Source: Bacteroidia bacterium (GTDB lineage: Bacteria; Bacteroidota; Bacteroidia; UKL13-3). Taken from it: a DNA stretch of 64,000 nt. Below, piece by piece: positions 51,282-60,907 of this stretch. The stretch is taken from contig JAIOYZ010000009.1 in the NCBI GenBank assembly GCA_021740845.1, positions 62,001 through 126,000 on the forward strand, given 5' to 3'. The position numbers and the translations under genes are program-made. Under the pieces are notes generated by a model that was not told the DNA's origin, did not search any database, and saw only the letters and a program-made list of their open reading frames with translations. How positions within the stretch are numbered: the stretch's first letter is position 1; each line of letters opens with the position of its first letter.

Positions 51282-52763
51282 ATGAAAAGGAAAAAGGCAA
51301 TAGTTATTGGTTCTGGTGTTGCGGGATTGGCCGCAGCCAGCTATTTGGGAAAGGCAGGATATGAAGTTGACCTATTAGAAAAAAACGATTCTATTGGCGG
51401 AAGAGCTCGCCAGTTTAAAGAAAAAGGTTTTGTTTTTGATATGGGCCCCAGTTGGTATTGGATGCCCGATGTGTTTGAAAAATTCTACCAAGATTTTGGT
51501 CATACTACGGCAGATTTTTATGAGTTGATTCGCCTTTCGCCAAGTTACCGTGTAATTGCTAAAAACGGAGATGCAGTGGATATTCCTGCCGATATGAAAG
51601 GCTTGGAAGAGTTGTTTGAAAAATATGAACCGGGCAGTGCTATTCGCTTGCGTAAATTCTTAAAAGAAGCAGAATATAAGTACGAAGTAGGCATCAATGA
51701 TTTGGTGTATAAGCCAAGCTTGAGTTTACTGGAATTTGCCGATATGCGATTGCTGAAAGGCCTTTTAAAAATGGATGTTTTAACCAGTATGCGAAAACAT
51801 GTTGGTGATTTATTTACACATCCATTTTTAATAGAATTATTGGAGTTTCCGGTATTGTTTTTAGGTGCATTACCACAAAACACACCCGCTTTGTATAGCC
51901 TAATGAATTATGCAGATATGCAATTGGGAACTTGGTATCCTCAAGGCGGCATGTTTGGTTTTATTGAGGCATTTAGTAAAATAGCAAAAGAGCAGGGGGT
52001 AAATATCTGTTTGAACCAAGAGGTGATTTCAGTAGAAACTGAAAACGGAATAATACGTTCGGTTCAAACCAAAACCGATAGGCTAGAAGCAGATGTAATA
52101 ATTGCCGCTGGCGACTACCACCACTTTGAACAAAAGGTATTGAAAAAAGAAGACCGCATGTATTCTGAAAGCTATTGGGATAAGCGCAAAATGGCACCTT
52201 CTTGTATTTTATTTTATATTGGTTTGGACAAGAAATTGCCAAATATGTTGCACCATACTTTGTTTTTTGATACAGATTTTAACCTGCATTCAAAAGAAAT
52301 TTATACCAATCCACAGTGGCCAAGTAATCCCTTGTTTTATGTTTCGGTGCCAAGTAAAACAGACCCCTCAGTTGCGCCAGAAGATTGTGAGAATTTATTT
52401 TTATTGATACCCATTGCGCCCGGTTTGGAAAACGATAGCGAGGAAATTAGAGAGAAATATCTAAAATTAATGGACGAGCGATTGAAGAAATATATAGGTT
52501 TTTCTATTCTGCCGCATATAATTTACAAGCGCAGTTATAGCGTTAGTGATTTTAAAAACGATTACCATGCCTTCAAGGGAAATGCCTACGGACTGGCTAA
52601 TACTTTGGATCAAACCGCTATATTAAAACCTAGATTAAAAAGCAAAAAGTTGAAAAATTTGTATTTTGCTGGACAGTTAACGGTGCCAGGGCCAGGAGTG
52701 CCACCAAGCATTATTAGTGGGAAAGTAGCGGCCATGCAAGTTTTAAAGGATTTTGAAAATTAG
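51282..52763 (+). CDS. crtI: Phytoene desaturase
   Basis: A 493-residue FAD-dependent enzyme that introduces double bonds into phytoene to give lycopene or neurosporene. It has the dinucleotide motif AIVIGSGVAGLAAASYLGKAG, the family block GFVFDMGPSWYWMP, and the C-terminal signature NLYFAGQLTVPGPGVPPSIISGKVAA. It is followed after 120 bp by crtB on the same strand. The length is normal and no key segment is missing. It is membrane associated. Confidence 0.92.
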   Translation: MKRKKAIVIGSGVAGLAAASYLGKAGYEVDLLEKNDSIGGRARQFKEKGFVFDMGPSWYWMPDVFEKFYQDFGHTTADFYELIRLSPSYRVIAKNGDAVDIPADMKGLEELFEKYEPGSAIRLRKFLKEAEYKYEVGINDLVYKPSLSLLEFADMRLLKGLLKMDVLTSMRKHVGDLFTHPFLIELLEFPVLFLGALPQNTPALYSLMNYADMQLGTWYPQGGMFGFIEAFSKIAKEQGVNICLNQEVISVETENGIIRSVQTKTDRLEADVIIAAGDYHHFEQKVLKKEDRMYSESYWDKRKMAPSCILFYIGLDKKLPNMLHHTLFFDTDFNLHSKEIYTNPQWPSNPLFYVSVPSKTDPSVAPEDCENLFLLIPIAPGLENDSEEIREKYLKLMDERLKKYIGFSILPHIIYKRSYSVSDFKNDYHAFKGNAYGLANTLDQTAILKPRLKSKKLKNLYFAGQLTVPGPGVPPSIISGKVAAMQVLKDFEN

Positions 52764-52883
52764 CTGTTTTAAAGGTTAATTTTACAAGAATTGAATTAAA
52801 AACAGGAAATAACTAAAACAAAAAGAATCTTTAATTGATTATAAGCATAGATTAATGATGTAATTAATTAGTGATACGCAAAT

Positions 52884-53720
52884 ATGAAAGAATTATTCGA
52901 CAAGATTGCGATAAAGAATAGCAGATCGGTTACCCAAACCTATAGCACTTCTTTTTCTATGGGAATCCGTTTCTTGGCAAAACGATTTCAGGATCCAATC
53001 TATGCGGTATATGGTTTTGTGCGCCTTGCGGATGAAATTGTAGATAGTTTTCATGGGTATCCTAAAAAACAAATGCTGGATGAGTTAAAAGAAGAAACTT
53101 ACCGTGCCATTGATAGGGGAATTAGTACCAATCCGCTTTTACATAGTTTTCAAGATGTAGTTAATACCTATACTATTGACAGGTATTGTATAGATACTTT
53201 TTTGAAGAGTATGGAGATGGATTTGTTTAAACAAGAATATAATCAAAAAGGATACGAAGAATATATTTTAGGTTCTGCAGAAGTAGTGGGTTTGATGTGT
53301 TTACGTGTATTTACCGAAAACAACAATTCATTATTTGAAGAGCTAAAACCTTATGCAATGAAGTTGGGTTCGGCCTTTCAAAAAATTAATTTCTTAAGAG
53401 ATTTTAAGGCAGATAAGGATGGATTGGGTAGAATGTATTTTCCTCAAATGCAGGAAAATTCTTTTAACGAAGAAACCAAAAGAGAAATAGAATTGGATAT
53501 TTTGGCCGATTTTGAAATGGGTTTTGAAGGCATTAAGAAATTGCCAAAAGACGCACGTTTTGGGGTTTATGTTGCCTATATTTATTACTCTCGTTTATTG
53601 CATAAAATTATGCAAATACCTGCTTCAGAAATTTTAGAATCGCGTATACGTATTAGTGATAAACAAAAATTTGCATTATTTTTTGGTTCCTACTTACGTC
53701 ATAGTTTTAATTTGTTGTAG
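52884..53720 (+). CDS. crtB: Phytoene synthase
   Basis: A 278-residue enzyme that joins two geranylgeranyl diphosphates to phytoene. The two Asp-rich magnesium-binding motifs are RLADEIVD (about residues 49-56) and FLRDFKADKDG (about 168-178). The N-terminus SVTQTYSTSFSMGIRFL and the segment GSAEVVGLMCLRVF are also typical. It forms the core of the pathway with crtI. No lycopene cyclase or hydroxylase gene is present in the window. Confidence 0.92.
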   Translation: MKELFDKIAIKNSRSVTQTYSTSFSMGIRFLAKRFQDPIYAVYGFVRLADEIVDSFHGYPKKQMLDELKEETYRAIDRGISTNPLLHSFQDVVNTYTIDRYCIDTFLKSMEMDLFKQEYNQKGYEEYILGSAEVVGLMCLRVFTENNNSLFEELKPYAMKLGSAFQKINFLRDFKADKDGLGRMYFPQMQENSFNEETKREIELDILADFEMGFEGIKKLPKDARFGVYVAYIYYSRLLHKIMQIPASEILESRIRISDKQKFALFFGSYLRHSFNLL

Positions 53721-53731
53721 ATTTAGGTTTC

Positions 53732-54220
53732 ATGAAATTATTAATTCTCTTTTTATTTGGCGTATTTACAGGAGCAAACAACCAAGAAATTGCATCTATT
53801 AGAGAGCAGTACCACCAAGCCATTTATGAAGAAAAAGCTGCTGTAGATTTATCAAAAGCAATGGGCTTGATACAAAATAAAAGCACATTAGAATTAGCCT
53901 ACCAAGGTGCCACCCAAATGTTATTGGCAAAATATGCCTTTTTACCCAACCAAAAATATTCTAATTTTATTTCGGGCAAGGCTCTTTTAGAGCAAGCCAT
54001 CTTAAAAGAGCCAAGCAATATTGAATTGATTTATTTGAGATATGGAATCCAATTAAATGCACCAAGTTTTTTGAGTTATCAGCAAAATTTAGAAGCAGAT
54101 AAAATGTTTTTAATTGAGCATGTAAAAGCGGTTGCCGATAAAGATTTACACAAACGAATTTTAGTATTATTATTAGCGCAAGGCAAACTCACCGATGCAG
54201 AAAGGAAATTACTTCAATGA
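53732..54220 (+). CDS. Hypothetical exported helical protein in the carotenoid operon
   Basis: A 162-residue protein with a short N-terminal signal (MKLLILFLFGVFTGA). The rest is predicted helical with repeated Ala/Leu/Gln patterns (LELAYQGATQMLLAKYAFL, GKALLEQAILKEPSNIELIYLRYG), similar to a TPR pair without a clear consensus. It begins 11 bp after crtB and overlaps idi by ATGA, so it belongs to the carotenoid operon. I do not recognise a family with known function. Confidence 0.65.
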   Translation: MKLLILFLFGVFTGANNQEIASIREQYHQAIYEEKAAVDLSKAMGLIQNKSTLELAYQGATQMLLAKYAFLPNQKYSNFISGKALLEQAILKEPSNIELIYLRYGIQLNAPSFLSYQQNLEADKMFLIEHVKAVADKDLHKRILVLLLAQGKLTDAERKLLQ

Positions 54221-54729
54221 GCTTAGAGATGGTGATTTTGGTAGATGAGAACGACCAAGAAATTGGTTTGATGGAGAAACAGGAAGCTCATGAAAAGGCT
54301 TTATTGCACCGCGCATTTTCTGTTATGGTTTTTAACCAAAAAGGCGAAATGCTTTTGCAACAACGTGCTTTAAACAAATACCATAGCGGTGGTCTTTGGA
54401 CTAATACTTGTTGCTCGCATCCAAGAGCTGGAGAAACAACGTTGGAGGCTGCCCACAGAAGGCTTAAAGAAGAAATGGGTTTTGATTGCGAATTGCATTT
54501 GCACCAATCGTTTATTTACAAAGCGCCTTTTGAAAACGGATTAACAGAACACGAATTTGACCATGTTTTTGTTGGAAATTATAATTTGAATCCAGATTAC
54601 AATTTGGAGGAAGTAGCCAGTTATAAATGGATTTCTTTAGAAGATTTGAACCAACAATTAGCTGAGGATCCAAGCCAGTTTACAGTTTGGTTTAAGATGA
54701 TTATGGACAATTACGTTCATTTGCCTTAG
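54217..54729 (+). CDS. idi: Isopentenyl-diphosphate delta-isomerase (type I, Nudix)
   Basis: A 170-residue enzyme that interconverts isopentenyl and dimethylallyl diphosphate and so feeds carotenoid synthesis. The active-site Cys is in LWTNTCCSHPRAGE, followed by the Nudix helix EAAHRRLKEEMGF and the metal-site ligands in TEHEFDHVFVG. Coupled by 4 bp to the preceding gene. It is the last gene of the carotenoid operon; a motif copy (54753-54762) lies just past its stop. Confidence 0.93.
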   Translation: MSLEMVILVDENDQEIGLMEKQEAHEKALLHRAFSVMVFNQKGEMLLQQRALNKYHSGGLWTNTCCSHPRAGETTLEAAHRRLKEEMGFDCELHLHQSFIYKAPFENGLTEHEFDHVFVGNYNLNPDYNLEEVASYKWISLEDLNQQLAEDPSQFTVWFKMIMDNYVHLP

Positions 54730-54964
54730 GCATTGCTTATTTTTATTTGGTCGGTTTGAACCAAAAATGTTATGTAAGCTTAGATGTTAGTTGGTTTTTG
54801 TATAGAGGTTTAAATGGGATTCATTAATACCCTTTTTTGCAAATAGGATATAAGGAGAGGTTTTTCGTAAAAATTTATTTTTAGTTTAAAATTAAGAATG
54901 TATTTTACCTCAATCCAAATTGTTAACCTGATTAACCTAATCTACACACTAATTAAAAATTAAC

Positions 54965-55405
54965 ATGTTATTAAACTTAACGGTATCAAAAACCATTGCC
55001 ATAACGGCCAATTCCCAGAGAGTTTGGGAAGTATTAACTCAACCAGAATTAATTAAGGAATACTTATATGGTACCCATACCGAAACCACTTGGGCAGTAG
55101 GGACACCCATTGTTTTTTCAGGAGAATACGAAGGTACCAGCTATAGAGACCATGGAACTATTTTGGAGAATACACCATTTCAACAAATACGCTATAGTTA
55201 TTGGAGTGGGTTTTCTGGCTTAGAGGATTTGCCTGAAAACTATATGGAAATTCGCTATACTTTGCATACAGAGACAAATTTAGTTACCGATCTTACTTGG
55301 TCGCAAATTGGTTTTAGCACGCAAGAGGCATACGAGCATTCTGAAGCTGGTACCTTGCAATTGTTAGAAGCAATTAAGGCACTCGCAGAAGTAAAGGCCG
55401 ACTAA
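54965..55405 (+). CDS. SRPBCC (AHSA1-like) domain protein
   Basis: A 146-residue protein forming the START/Bet v1-like helix-grip fold. ITANSQRVWEVLTQPELIKEYLYGT at the start and SYWSGFSGLEDLPENY in the middle match the AHSA1 group, and the C-terminal helix EAGTLQLLEAIKAL closes the pocket. Members bind hydrophobic ligands or act as chaperone activators. It is cytoplasmic and stands alone 235 bp after idi, so a link to carotenoids is not shown. Confidence 0.8.
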   Translation: MLLNLTVSKTIAITANSQRVWEVLTQPELIKEYLYGTHTETTWAVGTPIVFSGEYEGTSYRDHGTILENTPFQQIRYSYWSGFSGLEDLPENYMEIRYTLHTETNLVTDLTWSQIGFSTQEAYEHSEAGTLQLLEAIKALAEVKAD

Positions 55406-55475
55406 TTTTGGCATTTGACCATTTTATGGGTAACTTGGTAAAACTTTATTAATGTTAAATTAATGTATATTTAAA

Positions 55476-57446
55476 ATGGAAAATAATTTTACCCAAAAAA
55501 GCACCCTACTAATTAGGAAGGCATTTATTCTGCTTCTTATTACATTTATAGGTGCAACTAATTTTGTTTCGGCTCAAAGTCCTGGCAAATTAGGTACAAC
55601 TAATTTAACCGCTTGGTTCAAACCGGATTCTTTAGTTAATGGCGATGTTTTGGCATTTCCTAGTAGTTACCCTAATGGCTCAAATACACTTACATTTACA
55701 GATACATCTGGCGCTCCATACCCTCAGGCTACAGATACAAGTAACGGAGTTTTAAACTATAATACTGTTATCTCATTTGCAGGTAACTCTGCCTCCAACG
55801 TTTTGTCGTTGGGGAAATTAGGAGCAGTTAATTTATTAAACAATAATACCTCAACAGGTGCAAGTACGGTTGTTATGGTTTATTATTTACCAAGTTATAC
55901 TGCTACTGGAGGCCACTTAATCCATTACAGAGAAAGTGGGGGAGATGGTATTCAATACCGCCATTTGGGAACAGTTATGCGTTGTGCAATTGGTACTTCC
56001 AACAGCGTAAATGGCTCAAGAGATTATACCGAAGATTATAAGCCAATGTTGTTTTCTTATACTGGAAACAAATCTGGTGCAGCTACCATGACAGCTTACA
56101 AACGTGCTAAGAGTTTTACTACATCCGTTGCGTCTGCATCAACCGGAGACAATGGTGTAATTATTGGTGCTCGATTAAATGCTTCCAATTGGGCTGGATT
56201 TTATGAAGGTTATATTGGTGAATTTATGTTTTTTAATAGCACGCTTAGCGCTGCTAATTTAAACAAAGTTCATTCTTACCTTGCCTTAAAATACGGAATT
56301 ACCTTAGACAATACAGGTGGTGGTGCACAAGGAGATTATACAGCTCCAAATGGTGCTTTGCTTTGGGATGCATCTGATAATCCTACTTACCACAACCATA
56401 TTATTGGCATTGGAAGAGAAGATGGTGAGGGTTACGAACACCGCCAATCACATACAATTGACGATAGTGTTAGGTTGTATGTTGGAACACTTGCTAGCAC
56501 AAATTTGAGTAATTATTCTCCTATTTTTAACGACAGTAGTTATATTGTTATGGGTTCTAATTTGGGCGAATTGGCAGGGAATGCATCTTCTAATTCTGAG
56601 AAGCCAAGCTCTGGCGTTGTTACAAGAATTGAACGGGAATGGAAAATTAAGAACACTAATTTTTACGATTATTTTTCTATAGATATCAAATTGGATGCGA
56701 GTGCGGGATTATCTACGATATCTTCTTCTGATTTGGTTTTGCTTGTAGATAACGATGGCGATTTTTCTGATGCTACAGTTTTGGATTATACCTCGGGCAT
56801 TGGCTTTAGTTATTCTAGTGGAATAGTAACTCTATCTAATTTGAGTTATATTCAATTTCCATTTGATTCTACCCGCTATTTAACCCTTGGCTCTAAAAGT
56901 GCAAATACACCTTTGCCTGTTAATTTTGCAAGCTTTAATGCAAGTAGAAATGAGGATTTGGTGAAAATAGATTGGTCTACAGCAACAGAAACCAATAGCG
57001 ATTATTTTACAATTGAACGCGCAACCAATTCTAACAATTGGGAAGATATTGGAAAAGTAAAAGCTGCTGGCAACAGTGGACGTTTGTTGAACTATTCTTT
57101 TATAGACAACAATCCTCCAAGAACCTTGGTTTATTATAGATTAAGGCAAACCGACTTAGATGGAAAATTTACTCATACACAAAAAGTGGCTGTAAATATG
57201 CTTGAACCAAGAGAAGATATTTTGGTGGTTTATCCAAGTATAAGCACAGGCGAAATTCATGTGAATATGAATGTGTCATCTGCGAATGAACATCAAATTT
57301 TTAATGCATTGGGTCAGGAATTAACTATGCAAATTAAGGTAATTAGCAGCAAGGAACATGAAACTACTTTTGATATCAGTAGGTTGTCGCCTGGTAGTTA
57401 TTACTTTGTAAACGGAACTAGAAAGGCTTTCTTTATTAAGAAATAA
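55476..57446 (+). CDS. Secreted protein with T9SS type A sorting domain
   Basis: A 656-residue exported protein (signal ILLLITFIGATNFVSAQ). The N-terminal half is LamG-like or a concanavalin-type jelly-roll (LTAWFKPDSL, SYTATGGHLIHYRESG, GFYEGYIGEFMFF, LALKYGIT), followed by a DUF8202-like part ending IEREWKI. The end has a fibronectin-like stretch (WSTATETNSDYFTIERATN, YYRLRQTDLDGK) and a C-terminal domain with the YPS...G.I....A..H..FNALGQ and SPGSYYFVN pattern of type A sorting signals, though degenerate. It is delivered to the cell surface by the type IX system, whose core genes are not here. Confidence 0.8.
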   Translation: MENNFTQKSTLLIRKAFILLLITFIGATNFVSAQSPGKLGTTNLTAWFKPDSLVNGDVLAFPSSYPNGSNTLTFTDTSGAPYPQATDTSNGVLNYNTVISFAGNSASNVLSLGKLGAVNLLNNNTSTGASTVVMVYYLPSYTATGGHLIHYRESGGDGIQYRHLGTVMRCAIGTSNSVNGSRDYTEDYKPMLFSYTGNKSGAATMTAYKRAKSFTTSVASASTGDNGVIIGARLNASNWAGFYEGYIGEFMFFNSTLSAANLNKVHSYLALKYGITLDNTGGGAQGDYTAPNGALLWDASDNPTYHNHIIGIGREDGEGYEHRQSHTIDDSVRLYVGTLASTNLSNYSPIFNDSSYIVMGSNLGELAGNASSNSEKPSSGVVTRIEREWKIKNTNFYDYFSIDIKLDASAGLSTISSSDLVLLVDNDGDFSDATVLDYTSGIGFSYSSGIVTLSNLSYIQFPFDSTRYLTLGSKSANTPLPVNFASFNASRNEDLVKIDWSTATETNSDYFTIERATNSNNWEDIGKVKAAGNSGRLLNYSFIDNNPPRTLVYYRLRQTDLDGKFTHTQKVAVNMLEPREDILVVYPSISTGEIHVNMNVSSANEHQIFNALGQELTMQIKVISSKEHETTFDISRLSPGSYYFVNGTRKAFFIKK

Positions 57447-57470
57447 GAGACAAATTAGTTTCTTAAAAAA

Positions 57471-57505
57471 ACGCCACATTTGTTTAAAAGCAATTGTGGC
57501 GTTTT
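57471..57505 (+). terminator. Terminator overlapping a dispersed motif copy
   Basis: ACGCCACA pairs with TGTGGCGT across a 16-base loop, preceded by A7 and followed by TTTGG. The motif GGTTTGAACC at 57506-57515 follows at once. Confidence 0.7.
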
Positions 57506-57551
57506 GGTTTGAACCAAAATTCATTTTTATTTTTGGTTCAAAACGATATAC

Positions 57552-58280
57552 TTGTATAAAAAAGTGAAAAAAATCTACTTCTTTTTAGTTTGTTGGATGC
57601 TAGCTTTTTCTAGTGGGGCTCAAATAGGTTTGAACCTATCTGGTGGTGTTGTGATAAGCACGATAGATAATAAATACCTTACATTTAATCCAACAGTATC
57701 GAATAGTTTGGGGCTTGGCATTTATTTTAGAACCTCAGAGCACATGGAGTTTTCTTTGGATTTTGTTTCCACAGGTGGCACCATGAGCACCACAGCTTAT
57801 AGTTTTGCTAGCGATGATATAAGTGAGTTTAATTTAGGAACCAAACAAAATGTAGTTTACTTTTTAGGCTATATTAGCACTACTTTTAATACACGTGTCT
57901 ACATTATACCAGATTTTCTTTCTTTGAGTGCTGGTTTAAGTTTAATTGGATTAAGTCCCAATATAGCTGAAGGCTCCTTTGGATATTACCTTTCTAAAGA
58001 GGATAGCGACAACAAACCGTTTACTGGTCATGAAAGTTATTTGCCTGCCATGAAAGGAAATATTCTTGGAGGGGAATTGGCTTTGTATATTCAGCCTTTT
58101 CAGCATGTGCAAGTTTATGCCAAATACATGCAAGGTTTTGGAAGTATATTTGAGATGGGCGAAGAGGGTAGAAGAGTTTATAGAAACTTAGACGAAGGCT
58201 TTGGAAGTGTTACTTTAAGCCAAATTCAGGCAGGCTTGCTTATTAAATTGTTTCGAGGGGGAAAAGCAAAACGGTTTTAA
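57552..58280 (+). CDS. Outer-membrane beta-barrel protein
   Basis: A 242-residue exported protein; the start is non-ATG (TTG at 57552 or GTG at 57564), before the signal (YFFLVCWMLAFSSGAQ). The mature part resembles small porin-family barrels, with QIGLNLSGGVVISTIDNKYLTFN at the start, VSTGGTMSTTAY, and the terminal strand LSQIQAGLLIKLF followed by a basic tail. The C-terminal aromatic is followed by RGGKAKRF. The next gene begins 3 bp later, so an operon is likely. No specific function. Confidence 0.6.
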   Translation: MYKKVKKIYFFLVCWMLAFSSGAQIGLNLSGGVVISTIDNKYLTFNPTVSNSLGLGIYFRTSEHMEFSLDFVSTGGTMSTTAYSFASDDISEFNLGTKQNVVYFLGYISTTFNTRVYIIPDFLSLSAGLSLIGLSPNIAEGSFGYYLSKEDSDNKPFTGHESYLPAMKGNILGGELALYIQPFQHVQVYAKYMQGFGSIFEMGEEGRRVYRNLDEGFGSVTLSQIQAGLLIKLFRGGKAKRF

Positions 58281-58283
58281 TTT

Positions 58284-59825
58284 ATGAAGCAGCTTTTATT
58301 GGGTTTATTTTCATTGGTGTTTTCAGTTCAAATTGCAGTTTCACAACTTCCAAAGAAAACTGCGGTAGAAAAAAGTTTGAACCTACCTTACAATGCAGAT
58401 ATTGTTTCTATTAACGTGGTGAAGGATAAGTTTTTTGTAGTAAAAACAGCATCCAATTATTTGAGGAAAACAAAGAATGGCTCCTTACATTATTTTTCTG
58501 CTGATTTAAAAAAGACTTGGTCGGCAAATATTGATGCTAAATCTAAGGAAACAATTGTAGTAGCTAGTGAATTCACGCCCTATATCTACCACATTGATGG
58601 AAATTCTATTTTTATTGATACCAAGGTTACACGCTTAGATAGCAATGGAAAAATTACCCAATTTAAATTAAGTAGTAAATACGATTTTGAGCGAGGTGAA
58701 CGTAAAATAGCCTATTTTTCTACTAGCAGTAAGCTATGTATGCTTTCTGTTTCTGATTATGAATCTACAAGAAAAGTAAGTGTTACCGTAAACAAAAAGA
58801 AAACAAAGGTAACCTTAGCCAAGAGTTATTTGGTTTTAAGCATGATTAATCATAATGAAAAAAGGATGTATGCCAAAAAGATAAAAATTCCTTTTGAATC
58901 TAGAATAAGTAATGCTCCCGTTCATTTTGAATTATTGGCCCAACAAGATTCTATTTTTTATGTTCTTAAAAAGGAACGTGGAAGCACACCCAATCTTATA
59001 AATTTATGTGTGTATGTATTTAATGAATTAGGAGATTTAAAAGATACCAAAGAATGGGTAGTTGATGCTAAAAATTATGTTGTTCCTATTTTTAATGTTA
59101 GGGAAGCCAATGGAGCTTATGTTTGTAATTTGGATTACGACAAACAGGTTTCGAGCAGCAGTAATGCAAGTGGAGGCACCACCACTACAACAACCGTAAC
59201 CATTTCCGCTGGTTCTTATGGTTCTTGTTATTTGGATTTGGACAAGGACCATTTTTATTTGCTAAGTTTTACCTCTGATAAGTCGAATGCTACCAAACGA
59301 ATTGTGACCTCCACCTATGATTTTTTGAAGGAAGATTTAAAACAAATACGCCTTCAGAAATACCAATATTCCACTGGAAAATTGTTGGAAGAAATGGAGA
59401 GTAATTTGCCAGATGATATAAGCAAAGATGCTTATTGGTCGAAGGTGAAATTACTGGGTGTGCACTTAATGGATATGGGCGACAAAAATTTTAAAGTGGC
59501 ATTATTGGGTTTGAAAGATTCCTATGTTTTTTATTTCAATACCAAGAAACAAGATATTAATTATTATGTGAAGGCTGTACCGGAAGGCTCGGGTTTCAAG
59601 GAGCTAAATGATAGGTATGAGCGTAAGACCTACCAGACCAATTTGTTGTTGAGCCGGGCATTTTCAAAATCGGATTACCTCAGGTATTTGCAGAGTTTCC
59701 CTAGTTGGAGAGAAAAAGAGTGTAGTATCAATGGAATCGATTTGGGGAAGAGCATGGTGGTGATTAGGAATTCGGCATTTGCGCCCAAAAATCCTAGCAT
59801 TAGTTTTAGGCTTTTTGCCAAATAA
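58284..59825 (+). CDS. Large exported hypothetical protein
   Basis: A 513-residue protein with a signal peptide (LLLGLFSLVFSVQIAVSQ). The body shows regular short beta strands with a WSANID/HYFSAD and DGNSIFIDTK pattern suggestive of a beta-propeller or similar repeat fold, but I recognise no domain. A low-complexity Ser/Gly/Thr linker (SSSSNASGGTTTTTTVTIS) lies at about residues 289-307. It is probably co-transcribed with the barrel gene upstream. The function is unknown. Confidence 0.6.
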   Translation: MKQLLLGLFSLVFSVQIAVSQLPKKTAVEKSLNLPYNADIVSINVVKDKFFVVKTASNYLRKTKNGSLHYFSADLKKTWSANIDAKSKETIVVASEFTPYIYHIDGNSIFIDTKVTRLDSNGKITQFKLSSKYDFERGERKIAYFSTSSKLCMLSVSDYESTRKVSVTVNKKKTKVTLAKSYLVLSMINHNEKRMYAKKIKIPFESRISNAPVHFELLAQQDSIFYVLKKERGSTPNLINLCVYVFNELGDLKDTKEWVVDAKNYVVPIFNVREANGAYVCNLDYDKQVSSSSNASGGTTTTTTVTISAGSYGSCYLDLDKDHFYLLSFTSDKSNATKRIVTSTYDFLKEDLKQIRLQKYQYSTGKLLEEMESNLPDDISKDAYWSKVKLLGVHLMDMGDKNFKVALLGLKDSYVFYFNTKKQDINYYVKAVPEGSGFKELNDRYERKTYQTNLLLSRAFSKSDYLRYLQSFPSWREKECSINGIDLGKSMVVIRNSAFAPKNPSISFRLFAK

Positions 59826-59946
59826 AATTGAGCATTAAGAACGTTTGGAGATAGATGTTTTGGTTTGAACAAGTATCCTTAAGCCAAACAATTAAATGGA
59901 TGGACCTTGTTGTTTTGAGATTGTAACAAATCATTTATATTTGACT

Positions 59947-60870
59947 GTGCGATTAAAATTAGCCTATATCCTAATTGGAATTTCTATCCTTCCTCCTGTT
60001 TTGCATGCGCAAGATAGAATGGTTCTAGTACCCAATTTAGATACCCTTTTTGTGCAGGTAAAAGAGATTGGTTCAGACCAAATTTTTTATTACACTTGGA
60101 ATGAACGCGAGCAACAAAATTTGTTGAGCATAGAGAAGAACAAAATAGGAAGGTTACTATTGGAAGATGGCAGGGTATATAGGTTTGCAGAGATTAAGAA
60201 CCTTCCTGTTTACAAAGAAATTTACCCCAAATCTGCTTTTAAATTTGATTTTTTTTCTACCTTTTATGGAAGTACTCATTTGGCTTACGAGCATAGGTAT
60301 AAACCAAGAAATTCCTACGAGTTTGGTATTGGATTTTTAGGTTTGGGATTTAATAAAGACCTAAGCGGAAATATAGAAGGATTAATGTTAAGGGCGTCCT
60401 ATAAGCACTATTTAAAACCTTATAACCTTAGAAAACGAGATTTTCCACAGCAACTAAAAGGCTGGTATTACCGAGCAGATTTTTCTGCACATGGATATGT
60501 GCAAGATGAATTTGTTTTGCATATTGATAAATACACCTATATCCCAGGAACGACCATCTTTTCACTACACCGTACCGACAAACATTACCGGAGGTATGGC
60601 TCTGCTTTGGTTCTTAATTTTGGGAGACAATTTCTAATTAAAGAAAAGATTTGTTTGGATTTATTTTATGGAATGGGTTGTGGATTTGGTGGACAAAAAG
60701 TACTTCACCGAAGCGAATCTTATTATGAGGAAACGGGATATAAGTGGATGGATACAGCAGATGATTTAGGCGATTCTTCTCTTGGTGCGGGCTTTAGTAT
60801 TAACCATGCCAAAGCTGTTTCATTTGCTTTCCAAATTGGGTTTAAGGTGGGGTATTGTTTTGATTGGTAG
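59947..60870 (+). CDS. Exported outer-membrane-like hypothetical protein
   Basis: The start is uncertain: GTG at 59947 or TTG at 59941 directly precedes the signal (LKLAYILIGISILPPVLHAQ), and the frame is open from 59896. About 307 residues. The N-terminal part contains LDTLFVQVKEIGSDQIFYYTW and LLLEDGRVYRFAEI, a pattern also present in the small protein at 62396-62890 (a strand pair describing a response to an allele-like signal). The rest is Tyr/Phe-rich with a final barrel-type strand (FAFQIGFKVGYCFDW). A hairpin array starts 37 bp downstream. The function is unknown. Confidence 0.55.
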   Translation: MRLKLAYILIGISILPPVLHAQDRMVLVPNLDTLFVQVKEIGSDQIFYYTWNEREQQNLLSIEKNKIGRLLLEDGRVYRFAEIKNLPVYKEIYPKSAFKFDFFSTFYGSTHLAYEHRYKPRNSYEFGIGFLGLGFNKDLSGNIEGLMLRASYKHYLKPYNLRKRDFPQQLKGWYYRADFSAHGYVQDEFVLHIDKYTYIPGTTIFSLHRTDKHYRRYGSALVLNFGRQFLIKEKICLDLFYGMGCGFGGQKVLHRSESYYEETGYKWMDTADDLGDSSLGAGFSINHAKAVSFAFQIGFKVGYCFDW

Positions 60871-60907
60871 GGGGGCATTTGGCTTCGGGGGGAGAGAGAG
60901 GCCATTT

